From Sulfurimonas sp. (GTDB lineage: Bacteria > Campylobacterota > Campylobacteria > Campylobacterales > Sulfurimonadaceae): a DNA stretch of 10,672 nucleotides. The notes beneath the pieces were generated by a model that saw only the letters and a list, made by a program, of their open reading frames with translations, was not told where the DNA came from and made no database searches. The position numbers and the translations under genes are program-made. The stretch's first letter is position 1. Each line of letters opens with the position of its first letter. This document shows positions 1 through 7,365 of the stretch, one piece after another. Location of the stretch: NCBI GenBank assembly GCA_002733155.1, contig NVUO01000012.1, positions 66,262 through 76,933 of the forward strand, in the 5' to 3' direction.

Positions 1-326
1 GAAAGGTTACCTTTTCTAAGCTTATCCATATCTGGATTTAACTCTGCATATGACTGTAATAATGGTGTAATTGGAGCAGTAATTGATTTTATAGAGAAAT
101 CTTTACAAAGTTCATCTGCATCATTTAAAGATGAAGCTGAAGAATATTGTGATGGCATTTTCACACAAAGTAAATCATCTTTAAATACTTTTTGCGCTAA
201 TACTGCAACAACCGCGGAATCAAGTCCACCGCTAAGACCAAGCACTACTCTATTGAATCCAGTCTTTCTAACTTCATTATCTAAAAAATGTTGCAGATAT
301 TCTGTAATCTGTTCATACTTTTTCAC
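1..326 (-). CDS. nadE: NH3-dependent NAD(+) synthetase, N-terminal part (cut by window edge)
   Basis: The product makes NAD from nicotinic acid adenine dinucleotide, ATP and ammonia in the cytoplasm, the last step of NAD synthesis. The visible 108 codons contain the ATP-pyrophosphatase loop SGGLDSA (about residues 34-40), followed by VKMPSQYSS and a PDMDKLRKGN stretch that leads into the family's GNxxAR motif, where the window ends. There is no nitrilase/glutaminase domain in front, so this is the short ammonia-using form. The start is GTG at 326-324. It is supported by AAGAGG at 338-333, six bases upstream, and by the lack of an in-frame ATG nearby. The gene follows the MCP gene after 70 bp but has its own good promoter, so it is probably an independent unit. 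The missing C-terminus is due to the window edge, not to mutation. Confidence 0.95.
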   Translation of the reverse strand, partial: MKKYEQITEYLQHFLDNEVRKTGFNRVVLGLSGGLDSAVVAVLAQKVFKDDLLCVKMPSQYSSASSLNDADELCKDFSIKSITAPITPLLQSYAELNPDMDKLRKGNL

Positions 327-367
327 TAAAAACCTCTTAAAATCTTAAATTAAATTTAAGTAATGAG

Positions 368-376
368 ATTATATCA
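368..376 (-). promoter_or_regulatory. Extended -10 promoter of nadE
   Basis: Read on the minus strand, positions 376-368 are TGATATAAT, a perfect extended -10 (TGnTATAAT). It lies about 42 bases upstream of the nadE GTG start, inside the 70-bp gap after the MCP gene. No convincing -35 box is seen, which is usual for the main sigma factor of Campylobacterota. Confidence 0.65.
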
Positions 377-396
377 GAGTTTAGTAACCAAATAAG

Positions 397-1989
397 TTAA
401 ATTTTAAAGATAGATAGTTGTTCATCTAAGGCTTTTGCTGTTGATTTTAATATATTTGATATATTAAATACATTATCAACAGAGTTTAAATTCTCATCAG
501 ATGAATCTTCAATTTTTTCAATCTCTAAAATAATTTCATTTATATCAGAAGATAATTTATTTGAAATTTCTGCTGATTTTTCTGACATTGATACTGCTGT
601 TTTCATTACCTCTGCAACACTTTTAGTTTTTTTATTTACTTGTGTAGAGATAACAACTAATTGTTCATAATCTTCTTTTTTTGTATTCATCTCTTTATTT
701 GTTGTTGATATTGATTCTACAAATACAGATATAACTGTATTTATCTCATTTAATGAACTTTGTGTTTTTTCTGCAAGTTTTCTAACTTCATCTGCTACAA
801 CTGCAAAACCTCGTCCATGTTCTCCAGCCCTTGCTGCCTCAATAGCTGCATTTAAAGCTAATAGATTAGTTTGATCCGCAATATCATTGATAGAACCTAT
901 TACATTCCTCATATTTTCAACTTCTGAGTTTAATGATTCTAACCTATTCACAATTGCTAACTCTTTTTCTAATCCATCTTCAATTGTAGTTCTCATTTTA
1001 GATATATCATCATCCATTACAGCTAATGAAGATTGTGCCTCAGTAATATTTTGTTTAGTTAATAATGCATCTTTTGTATTCTCATGCAAAGTATCTTTAA
1101 CTTTGTTACTAGAAGTAACACTTCTCTCAATAGCTTCAGCCATTTTAGATATTTGAGTTTTCATCTGTGATGTAGTTTGTAATAATTCTTCAACTTGAGA
1201 TGAATTTATTTGACCACTATTTTTTATATTTATAACAAGCCCTTTAAAATGGGCTATAAACCCATTAAAACTTACAGATATAACCCCCCATTCATCTTTA
1301 TTATCTATATCTATATGTTTAGTTAAATCATTACTATTATGTGATAATACATCAGAAATTTTTTTGGCTGGTTTTAAAATAAATTTAATTACATAAATCA
1401 AGCCAATTATAAATATTAATATTGCAGGCAAGACCATTGTAGCTAACATTTTAATAATATCTGTTGAAACATTATTCAGATAAGATGCATCAAAAATAGC
1501 TACAACTTCACCACCATTGTTGATTTTTAATTTTTCTTTTATTAGTAAATAATTACCATCTATTAAAAACTCTTTTGATGATGATTTTATTAAATTAATG
1601 AGTCTATCTACTGTTTTAGAATCTATATTTTTATTTTCAACAAATCTATATGCTATCTTTTTTGCTGGCTGTTCTGGAGCAAAAAGCGATTTTGGTATTT
1701 TATTACTCATACCATCTACATCAATAACTAAAGCACCTGTTGATTTTACTATGGCTCTTACATCTTTTGATTTCAGCTTCATAATATTTGCACCAGACAC
1801 AGCCATTTCACTAAGTGGAACCATTGCAGAAAATCCAGCTTTAGCTGTATTTATTATCCCTTTATACTCAGATTCATATTTTTCATCATAGATTATAAAA
1901 CCTACAAATATAGAAAATATAAATGAAAAAAATACAATTGGCACAACCATTTTATAAACAAGAGATAAGTCTCGGATAAAAGTTTTCAA
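397..1989 (-). CDS. Methyl-accepting chemotaxis protein (transmembrane chemoreceptor)
   Basis: This is a 530-residue chemoreceptor that should signal to CheA/CheW. Order of parts: a short basic N-terminus; TM1 at about 14-34; a periplasmic sensor domain of about 145 residues; TM2 at about 182-205; HAMP at about 205-253; then a long helical hairpin. The hairpin tip is unmistakable: [19 protein letters not shown] at 372-390 followed by [19 protein letters not shown]. About 140 residues flank the tip on each side, so the arms are equal and no part seems to be missing. The C-terminus (LSIFKI) lacks a CheR-tethering pentapeptide. I see no cysteine in the protein, so it carries no covalent heme. 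The sensor domain is not one I can name and its ligand is unknown. The start is TTG at 1989, supported by AAAGGGG at 2000-1994. The gene lies 22 bp after the P460-like heme protein gene and is probably co-transcribed with it. Confidence 0.93.
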   Translation of the reverse strand: MKTFIRDLSLVYKMVVPIVFFSFIFSIFVGFIIYDEKYESEYKGIINTAKAGFSAMVPLSEMAVSGANIMKLKSKDVRAIVKSTGALVIDVDGMSNKIPKSLFAPEQPAKKIAYRFVENKNIDSKTVDRLINLIKSSSKEFLIDGNYLLIKEKLKINNGGEVVAIFDASYLNNVSTDIIKMLATMVLPAILIFIIGLIYVIKFILKPAKKISDVLSHNSNDLTKHIDIDNKDEWGVISVSFNGFIAHFKGLVINIKNSGQINSSQVEELLQTTSQMKTQISKMAEAIERSVTSSNKVKDTLHENTKDALLTKQNITEAQSSLAVMDDDISKMRTTIEDGLEKELAIVNRLESLNSEVENMRNVIGSINDIADQTNLLALNAAIEAARAGEHGRGFAVVADEVRKLAEKTQSSLNEINTVISVFVESISTTNKEMNTKKEDYEQLVVISTQVNKKTKSVAEVMKTAVSMSEKSAEISNKLSSDINEIILEIEKIEDSSDENLNSVDNVFNISNILKSTAKALDEQLSIFKI

Positions 1990-1993
1990 TTTT

Positions 1994-2000
1994 CCCCTTT
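1994..2000 (-). promoter_or_regulatory. Shine-Dalgarno site that decides the MCP TTG start
   Basis: Read on the minus strand this is AAAGGGG, four bases before TTG at 1989-1987. The next in-frame ATG is codon 14, already inside TM1, and would remove the basic N-terminus. The TTG start is therefore preferred. Confidence 0.7.
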
Positions 2001-2011
2001 TAATCTAATGA

Positions 2012-2509
2012 CTATTTTAAAGTTGCACACTGTCCATTTAAACAAAACGCCCCATAACCAGTATGACAAGTCCTACAATCAACTGGATTTAATCCACTTC
2101 CTACTTTATTTGCCGCATCAGTACCATCTTCTGTATATATACTATATAATGGTTTATTAGCTTTATATGTAGTTACAAAAAGAACTTTTAAGTCAATAAG
2201 ATGCAAAATCATTACAGCACCATCAGGGTAATTTCCATCTCTTTTTACAAATGATGTTTTTGCTTTTGCATTAACAAGTATAGCTATTTTTCCAGGACCA
2301 CCAGGTTTAATTGCACAGTAAGTAGCTACTGTCTCTTGATAAATTGGGGGTAAAGATGAAACATCTGCATTACAATCTGGAAGTGCACCAATTATAGTTA
2401 GTGGTGTTGTAACTTTTTCATATGATTTCCAATCACTTGGAAAAACCGACTCACTACCAGCCATCAATACACTTACCATAGCCATAAAAACCAATACTTT
2501 TTTTAACAT
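2012..2509 (-). CDS. Cytochrome P460 / cytochrome c'-beta-like periplasmic heme protein
   Basis: This is a 165-residue secreted protein. A signal peptide covers residues 1-17 (MLKK, a hydrophobic core, probable cut after LMA). The mature part starts with FPSDWKSY, has a central KRDGNYPDGAV block (about 88-98) and ends with one c-type heme site, C145-R-T-C148-H149. The order 'PxDWxxY, then xxGxxPDGxVxxx, then a C-terminal CxxCH' resembles cytochrome P460, whose relatives bind or oxidise hydroxylamine and NO. I cannot tell whether the P460 lysine-heme cross-link residue is present. Four more cysteines (C46, C65, C156, C161) could form disulfides. The start is ATG at 2509, with AAGGGG at 2521-2516. 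A longer frame back to 2560 would put charged residues ahead of the signal peptide. A TATAAG at 2546-2541 may be the -10. The MCP gene follows after 22 bp. Heme protein: strong; P460 family: likely. Confidence 0.7.
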   Translation of the reverse strand: MLKKVLVFMAMVSVLMAGSESVFPSDWKSYEKVTTPLTIIGALPDCNADVSSLPPIYQETVATYCAIKPGGPGKIAILVNAKAKTSFVKRDGNYPDGAVMILHLIDLKVLFVTTYKANKPLYSIYTEDGTDAANKVGSGLNPVDCRTCHTGYGAFCLNGQCATLK

Positions 2510-2515
2510 TTCATT

Positions 2516-2521
2516 CCCCTT
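2516..2521 (-). promoter_or_regulatory. Shine-Dalgarno site setting the start of the P460-like gene
   Basis: AAGGGG on the minus strand, six bases before ATG at 2509-2507. It places the start directly at the signal peptide (MLKKVLV) rather than at the upstream in-frame ATG at 2560, which has no such site. Confidence 0.75.
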
Positions 2522-2768
2522 GTTTATCTTTATTTTTATTCTTATAAGCATTGTATACATAATTAACTAAAATTAATATAAAATTATTAATTTTTATATT
2601 TTAGTATAACTTAATAATTAGATAGTCATTCCAAGTAAAGCTTAAAATTACTAAATAAGCCTCACCCTAAACTTTCACCCAAGAGTATTTCCTACTGCTA
2701 ATTAGTTAGAGGATTTAATTAATCAATAATAAATTAAAAACTTAGTAAGATACATAAAAAAGGTATAT

Positions 2769-3362
2769 ATGATAATCAAAATTCAAGCCATGGGTCCATA
2801 TCAAACAAACTGCTATATAGCTACATTAGATGGCAAAGACTTTATCATTGATCCTGGTGTGGGTGCAACTGAGTGGGTATTAAAAAATACAAGTAATCCA
2901 GTAGCTATCTTAAATACACATGGACACTTTGATCATGTATGGTCTAACGATGAATTACAAAAAAAATTAAATATTCCACTTTACACTCCAGAAGGTGATA
3001 TTATGTTTTTAACAAATAGCTCTTGGATGCCTGATTTACCACCATCCTCACCAGATATTCAAGTTAAACAAAATAAAGAATTTGACTTTGATGGTACTAA
3101 GGTGAAATTCCGTCACTTTCCTGGGCATTGTCCTGGTTGTTCAACTATTGAGATAGGTGATGTTATGTTTAGTGGGGATTTTATTTTTGAGAAATCAATT
3201 GGTCGTACAGACTTTCCATACTCCAATCCAGACGATATGAAAAATAGCCTTAAAAAGTTCAAAAAATTAGATTTTGATAAAAAAGTATATCCTGGTCATG
3301 GTTCACCAACTACTATAAAACAAGAACAACAATATATTAACTACTGGATAAACTCCCTATAA
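2769..3362 (+). CDS. Metallo-beta-lactamase-fold hydrolase, glyoxalase II / GloC (YcbL)-like
   Basis: This is a 197-residue cytoplasmic dinuclear metal hydrolase. The metal ligands are all visible: H51-x-H53-x-D55-H56 (THGHFDH), H120 (FPGHCPG), D137 (FSGDFIF) and H177 (YPGHG). The segment GRTDFP after D137 and the absence of the long C-terminal domain of classical GloB place it with the short GloC/YcbL group. Members of that group hydrolyse S-lactoylglutathione or related thioesters; the true substrate here cannot be read from sequence. The start ATG has AAAAAAGG at 2756-2763, five bases upstream. The gene stands alone on this strand. Its last six bases overlap the 3' end of the thioesterase gene coming from the other side. 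It is divergent from the P460-like gene, with 259 bp of AT-rich DNA between them in which I see no other gene. Confidence 0.9.
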   Translation: MIIKIQAMGPYQTNCYIATLDGKDFIIDPGVGATEWVLKNTSNPVAILNTHGHFDHVWSNDELQKKLNIPLYTPEGDIMFLTNSSWMPDLPPSSPDIQVKQNKEFDFDGTKVKFRHFPGHCPGCSTIEIGDVMFSGDFIFEKSIGRTDFPYSNPDDMKNSLKKFKKLDFDKKVYPGHGSPTTIKQEQQYINYWINSL

Positions 3363-3860
3363 GTCTGGATTAACACTAGATATATTTTCCTCTTCTTCTT
3401 CAAGAAGGTGAAGTTTTAAAACATGTCTATCTGTAACTACTGTTTTAAATTCAGCTTCAAATATTTTAATTTCACCAACAAAAGCAGTTACATTTACATT
3501 TCTTTTTCTTCCCTCTTTATGACGAACTTTAGCTTTAAAATAAATAACATCACCAAATTTTGCAGGTGATAGAAATTGAGCATCACAGGCAACAAGCACT
3601 ACATTTTTTTCATTTATTGCTACCATTGCTGCATAATCAGCTGCTGAAAATATAAATCCTCCATGAATTAAACCCATATCATCAGCAACCATATCAGGCA
3701 AAGTTACTAATTTTAATTCAACATAACCTATATCAACTTTTTCTATCTCTCCACATAAATCATGGTTTATTTTTTGATGGGTATGAATAATAATTTGTTC
3801 TTCTTCCCTATATTCATGGAGTTTTAATTCTTCATCATCAATCTTATAATCATCTGTCAT
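3357..3860 (-). CDS. PaaI-like hotdog-fold thioesterase, coupled to cmoB
   Basis: This is a 167-residue protein with the hotdog thioesterase signature: [17 protein letters not shown] at about 63-79, with the HGG turn at 66-68 and D75 at the usual acidic catalytic position. [22 protein letters not shown] (about 91-112) forms the next strands. Such enzymes usually hydrolyse acyl-CoA thioesters. The acidic N-terminal (1-23) and C-terminal (154-158) ends are outside the fold. The start ATG overlaps the cmoB stop as ATGA (3860-3857), and AAGGA at 3871-3867 lies inside cmoB, so translation is probably coupled. From memory, Helicobacter pylori has the same neighbours (HP0419 CmoB and HP0420 hotdog protein), which suggests a conserved pair. 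The link to tRNA modification is inference; the substrate is unknown. Confidence 0.85.
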   Translation of the reverse strand: MTDDYKIDDEELKLHEYREEEQIIIHTHQKINHDLCGEIEKVDIGYVELKLVTLPDMVADDMGLIHGGFIFSAADYAAMVAINEKNVVLVACDAQFLSPAKFGDVIYFKAKVRHKEGRKRNVNVTAFVGEIKIFEAEFKTVVTDRHVLKLHLLEEEEENISSVNPDL

Positions 3861-4747
3861 CTTTTATCCTTAATTAATTTTACATATACACGAGCTGGAG
3901 CTGGGTAACCTTCTACTGTTTTTGTATCATCATCTGGGTTTAGAAAATCTTCTAAAGATTGACCATCTATCCACTCAGTTTTTCTTTGCTCATCTGCCTT
4001 AGTTACTAAATTTTCTAATATCTCAAAAGATTCAAATCCAGCTCTTAAACACCAGTTTTTCAAAGCCTTTATAGTTGGTACAAAATATATGTTTGGAATC
4101 TTAGAATATGAAGATTCTGGACATAAACACATCTCATTCTCACCCTCTATATAAAAAGTATCTAAAATAACCTCACCTTTTTTATCTAAACCTTTATAAA
4201 GCTGTTTTAACATTGCTACTGGGTCACTTCTATGATAAAGCACACCTAAACAAAATATAGTATCAAATTTTTCTTCATAAAACTCTAGATGTTCTACTCC
4301 TAAAAGCTCATACACTATGTCAGTTTTTATAAAATGATTTATAAAATCAAACTGAGATTTATATAATGGGGATGGATCAAAACCAACTAAAGATTTTGGT
4401 TTATCTTCTAGCATACGAAATAAATAATAACCATTATTACAACCTATATCAGCTACTCTTTTATCTTTTAAATTAAAATAAGGTCTTAAAAGATTATATT
4501 TTATATTACTTTTCCATTCAGCATCTATAAATGTATCAAAAAGTTCAAATGGACCTTTTCTCCATGGCATTAATCCCTTTGCAGATTCTTTAATATTTTT
4601 TGTATAATTTCCAGAAATTTTTATTGTATCAGCAAGTTCTACATCCCAATTACCATCTTCTAAATTTTCCAGTATTTTACGAAGCGGCTCTATATTTTTC
4701 CAAGTCATCCACTTTTGTCTATCTTTACGAATTTGTTTTAAGTTCAT
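3857..4747 (-). CDS. cmoB: tRNA U34 carboxymethyltransferase
   Basis: CmoB transfers a carboxymethyl group from carboxy-S-adenosylmethionine to 5-hydroxyuridine at tRNA position 34, giving cmo5U. Numbered from the ATG (296 residues), the Rossmann motif is [11 protein letters not shown] (about 98-108). The residues known in E. coli CmoB to hold the carboxylate appear conserved: K64 in PWRKGPF, Y171 in GVLYHRSDP and R286 in [11 protein letters not shown]. The [18 protein letters not shown] block is also typical. Motif I is GCNNG rather than GCGSG. The frame extends nine bases further to a GTG at 4756, which has no Shine-Dalgarno site. The ATG at 4747 has a weak GTGA-type site just upstream and starts at [10 protein letters not shown], so I prefer it. 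The N-terminus is shorter than in E. coli (323 residues). The partner CmoA is not in this window. The downstream thioesterase overlaps by ATGA. Confidence 0.92.
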   Translation of the reverse strand: MNLKQIRKDRQKWMTWKNIEPLRKILENLEDGNWDVELADTIKISGNYTKNIKESAKGLMPWRKGPFELFDTFIDAEWKSNIKYNLLRPYFNLKDKRVADIGCNNGYYLFRMLEDKPKSLVGFDPSPLYKSQFDFINHFIKTDIVYELLGVEHLEFYEEKFDTIFCLGVLYHRSDPVAMLKQLYKGLDKKGEVILDTFYIEGENEMCLCPESSYSKIPNIYFVPTIKALKNWCLRAGFESFEILENLVTKADEQRKTEWIDGQSLEDFLNPDDDTKTVEGYPAPARVYVKLIKDKR

Positions 4748-4773
4748 TTTAATCACTATAATATATAAATTTA

Positions 4774-4781
4774 ATTATAAT
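4774..4781. promoter_or_regulatory. Back-to-back -10 boxes for cmoB and the metal exporter
   Basis: ATTATAAT contains TATAAT on both strands: minus strand 4779-4774 for cmoB (leader about 20 bases) and plus strand 4776-4781 for the exporter (leader about 94 bases). The shared position suggests that the two promoters would exclude each other. AT-rich DNA makes chance matches common, so this is tentative. Confidence 0.4.
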
Positions 4782-4806
4782 TGTATCTAAATAATTTAAT
4801 TTTTTT

Positions 4807-4867
4807 CTCATCAGTAGGCATAGCCTTAGTGAGGAGAATTCATCAAAAAATTCACTTCTTTAGTGAA
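4807..4867 (+). promoter_or_regulatory. Predicted two-hairpin 5' leader of the metal exporter gene
   Basis: Hairpin 1 pairs CTCAT (4807-4811) with GTGAG (4829-4833). An internal loop follows, then AGGC (4816-4819) pairs with GCCT (4823-4826) around ATA. Hairpin 2 pairs TTCACT (4851-4856) with AGTGAA (4862-4867) around TCTTT, and its 3' arm overlaps the first bases of the Shine-Dalgarno AAGGAG (4866-4871). Two similar segments, AGTGAGGAGAATTCAT and AGTGAAGGAGATAAAT, start at 4828 and 4862. The leader does not match the NiCo (czcD) or yybP-ykoY riboswitch patterns as I know them. Regulatory function is inference. Confidence 0.35.
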
Positions 4868-4881
4868 GGAGATAAATAACC

Positions 4882-5775
4882 ATGAGATTAGAAAAAAAAG
4901 CTACACTAGTATCAACGTCGGTTGCAGCCTTACTTGTATTTATCAAAATGACAGTTGGAATTTTTAGTGGTTCAATTGCTGTATTAGCCTCAGCTATAGA
5001 TTCATTTCTAGACTTAATTGTTTCACTGTTTAACTATTTTGCACTCTCAAATTCAGAAAAAGCACCAGATGATACCTTTAACTATGGACGCTCAAAAGTA
5101 GAACCTTTAGCTGCAGTTATAGAGGGTTCAGTTATATCTTTTTCTGCATTATTTATCCTTTATGAGGCTTTACTTAAGATAGTGCACCCTAGAAAAATGC
5201 AGTACCTAAGTGAAAGTGTATTTGTAATGTTAATATCATTAGTAATTACATTGTTTTTAGTTTTATTTTTAAATCAGGTAGCTAAAAAAACTAATAATAT
5301 GGTAATAAGAGCAGATGCACTACATTATAAAACTGACCTTTTTTCAAATGCGGCTGTGCTTATAGCCCTTGGTGTAATTTATTATACTGGTGAACAATTA
5401 GTGGATTCTATTCTAGGAATTGCTATATCAATTTATATGATTTATTCAGCTATACCTATCATTAAAGAGGGTATTTTAATGCTACTTGATGCCTCATTAG
5501 AATCCATAGATATACAAAATATAAAAGATATTATTGAGACTGAACGTTCAATAAGTAATTATCATAACTTACAAACAAGGAATTCTGGTTCAAATATTTT
5601 TATATCATTACATGCTGTTTTTAATGTAAGTATAACCTTATATGATGCTCACCTAGTTTCTGATAGAGTTGAAATGAATATTAAAAAACTTTTTAAAGAT
5701 AAAAAAGTCCATGTATTAGTTCACATGGACCCTTATGATGATTCAGAGATAAATGATATAGAAGATACTTACTAA
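4882..5775 (+). CDS. Cation diffusion facilitator, FieF/YiiP-like metal/H+ antiporter
   Basis: This 297-residue inner-membrane exporter of divalent metals (Zn, Fe, Cd or Mn class) has about six membrane spans followed by a cytoplasmic C-terminal domain. The transport site is the FieF type: D40 and D44 in TM2 (SAIDSFLDL) and H148 and D152 in TM5 (ADALHYKTDLFSN). The C-terminal binuclear site is also kept: H228, H244, H257, H281 and D283 (VHMDP). Site B in the TM2-TM3 loop is changed. Where YiiP has DDNHSFGHGK, this protein has DDTFNYGRSK (63-72), losing both histidines. The start ATG has AAGGAG ten bases upstream, after a folded leader. The gene ends two bases from the end of rny, which faces it. 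The exact metal cannot be assigned from sequence. Confidence 0.9.
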   Translation: MRLEKKATLVSTSVAALLVFIKMTVGIFSGSIAVLASAIDSFLDLIVSLFNYFALSNSEKAPDDTFNYGRSKVEPLAAVIEGSVISFSALFILYEALLKIVHPRKMQYLSESVFVMLISLVITLFLVLFLNQVAKKTNNMVIRADALHYKTDLFSNAAVLIALGVIYYTGEQLVDSILGIAISIYMIYSAIPIIKEGILMLLDASLESIDIQNIKDIIETERSISNYHNLQTRNSGSNIFISLHAVFNVSITLYDAHLVSDRVEMNIKKLFKDKKVHVLVHMDPYDDSEINDIEDTY

Positions 5776-5777
5776 AT

Positions 5778-7346
5778 TTATTTAGCAAATTCCACAGCCC
5801 TGCTCTCTCGTATAACATTAACTTTTATTTCACCTGGATATTGAACTTTTTCTTCTATCTCCTTGGCAATCTCTTTTGCCATTAAGATAGATTCATCATC
5901 AGTAATTAAAGTAGCATTAACAATAACTCTAACTTCCCTACCAGCGTTAATTGCATATGCTTGTTTAACACCACTATGGTTATGGGCAATTTCCTCAATT
6001 TCTGTTACACGTTTTAAAAAGCTCTCTAGTACCTCACGTCTAGCACCTGGACGGGCAGCTGATAAAGCATCTGCTGCACATACAGCTCCACATTCAACAG
6101 AATTAATCTCTTCTTGCCCATGGTGAGCGTATATAGCATTTATAACTACACTATGTTCATTATAACGGTTACAAATTTCTGCACCTAAATCTACATGGTT
6201 ACCATCATGGTCATGTGTTAATGACTTACCAATATCATGAAGTAATCCAGCACGACGAGCTAATTTACTATCACCACCCATTTCAGAAGCCATTATACCA
6301 GCTAAATGAGCTACCTCAAGGGTATGAGCTAAGGCATTTTGACCATAAGATGCACGATATCTAAGTTTTCCAATCAATTTAGCTAATTCTGGATGCATAA
6401 CTCCAACATCCATATCACTTATTAACTCCTCACCTTCTCTAAGTATTGAATTATCAAATTCTTCAGATACCTTAGAAAATATTTCTTCAATACGTGCAGG
6501 CTGGATACGTCCATCTTCAATCAATAATTGTAGAGTTTTTGTAGCAATTGCCCTACGGTAAAGGTTAAAACTACTTACAAGTATTGCATTTGGTGTATCA
6601 TCTATAACAATATCTACACCTAAAAGTGTCTCAAGGGATTTAATATTTCTCCCCTCTTTACCAATTATGCGCCCCTTTAGTTCATCATTATCTAAATGCA
6701 CCAAGTTTGTTAATCTTTCTGAGGCAAAATCACCAGCAAAACGGCTAGTAGCCTGAGCTAAAATATAATAAGCTTTTTTCTTTGCCTCAGTTCTAGCTTC
6801 ATTTTCATATTTTCTTACTATATGAGCTATATCTGCACGAGACTTTTCTTCAATCTTTTCAAGTAATACTTTTTTAGCCTCAACCTGTGTCATACCTGCA
6901 CAGTCCTCTATATTATTAAGTGCCTCATCCATTTTATATTCATATTTTTTTCTTAGTGAATTTAAAGATTTTTCATTTCGTTCTAAATCTACTTTTTTTG
7001 CCTTAAGTGAAATACTATCATCATGAATTCTTTTCTCTTCATTTTGTTTATAGCGCTTAAAACTATGTTCTTTTCGTATTACATCATCTTCTCTTTGATT
7101 AAGATCAGCCTTAGCTCTTTCTTTTGCACTTTCATATTGTTTTAAAGCCCCTAGCTCTAATTCTTGAGACTTTTGATTTGCCTTATGTAAAAGTAATTGT
7201 GCTTCATTTTCAATTGCACTAGCTTGAGCCTTAGCTTTTTCAGTGTAAATATCAAAATTAACATTAGTAATTTTTTTAGAGACGAAAAATCCAATAAGTC
7301 CACTAACTGTAGCTATAGAGCCACCAATTAGTATCTCATTTAACAT
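5778..7346 (-). CDS. rny: Ribonuclease Y (membrane-anchored endoribonuclease)
   Basis: RNase Y starts decay of mRNA from the inner membrane. The 522 residues follow the family layout: one N-terminal membrane span (about 5-23); a long charged coiled coil (about 32-190); a KH RNA-binding domain with the loop IIGKEGRN (227-234); then the HD phosphohydrolase domain with H341-T-L in the first helix and the catalytic HDIGK at 370-374. The C-terminal domain ends in VNVIRESRAVEFAK, typical for the family. Full length, no frame damage. The ATG at 7346 has AGGAAAT just upstream. It lies 19 bp behind the 5-formyltetrahydrofolate cyclo-ligase gene on the same strand, so the two are probably one operon. 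The enzyme is absent from E. coli but, as I recall, common in Firmicutes and Campylobacterota. Confidence 0.96.
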   Translation of the reverse strand: MLNEILIGGSIATVSGLIGFFVSKKITNVNFDIYTEKAKAQASAIENEAQLLLHKANQKSQELELGALKQYESAKERAKADLNQREDDVIRKEHSFKRYKQNEEKRIHDDSISLKAKKVDLERNEKSLNSLRKKYEYKMDEALNNIEDCAGMTQVEAKKVLLEKIEEKSRADIAHIVRKYENEARTEAKKKAYYILAQATSRFAGDFASERLTNLVHLDNDELKGRIIGKEGRNIKSLETLLGVDIVIDDTPNAILVSSFNLYRRAIATKTLQLLIEDGRIQPARIEEIFSKVSEEFDNSILREGEELISDMDVGVMHPELAKLIGKLRYRASYGQNALAHTLEVAHLAGIMASEMGGDSKLARRAGLLHDIGKSLTHDHDGNHVDLGAEICNRYNEHSVVINAIYAHHGQEEINSVECGAVCAADALSAARPGARREVLESFLKRVTEIEEIAHNHSGVKQAYAINAGREVRVIVNATLITDDESILMAKEIAKEIEEKVQYPGEIKVNVIRESRAVEFAK

Positions 7347-7365
7347 TTTTTATTTCCTATAATTT

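Noticed and set aside
1..326. Shortened nadE as a broken gene
   Set aside because: The frame is intact up to the window edge in the middle of the GNxxAR motif, so the truncation is due to sampling.
887..1156. 89-codon plus-strand open frame inside the MCP gene
   Set aside because: It is antisense to the conserved coiled-coil region of the receptor, has no Shine-Dalgarno site and gives a low-complexity hydrophobic protein.
1598..1891. 97-codon plus-strand open frame inside the MCP gene
   Set aside because: Antisense shadow of the sensor domain coding region; no recognisable motif and no start signals.
2655..2720. Slightly GC-richer patch with two TCACCC copies (2662, 2675) between the heme protein and hydrolase genes
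   Set aside because: No stem, open frame or known operator pattern could be built from it; two 6-mers are weak evidence.
4807..4881. Known metal riboswitch (NiCo or yybP-ykoY) ahead of the exporter
   Set aside because: The leader is too short, and I do not see the conserved loop sequences of either class.
5772..5785. CTAAA-TTTA-TTTAG stem-loop between the exporter and rny
   Set aside because: Five pairs, nearly all A-T, and no clear U-tract; too weak to call a bidirectional terminator.
5863..6126. 87-codon plus-strand open frame inside rny
   Set aside because: Antisense to the conserved C-terminal part of RNase Y; no expression signals.
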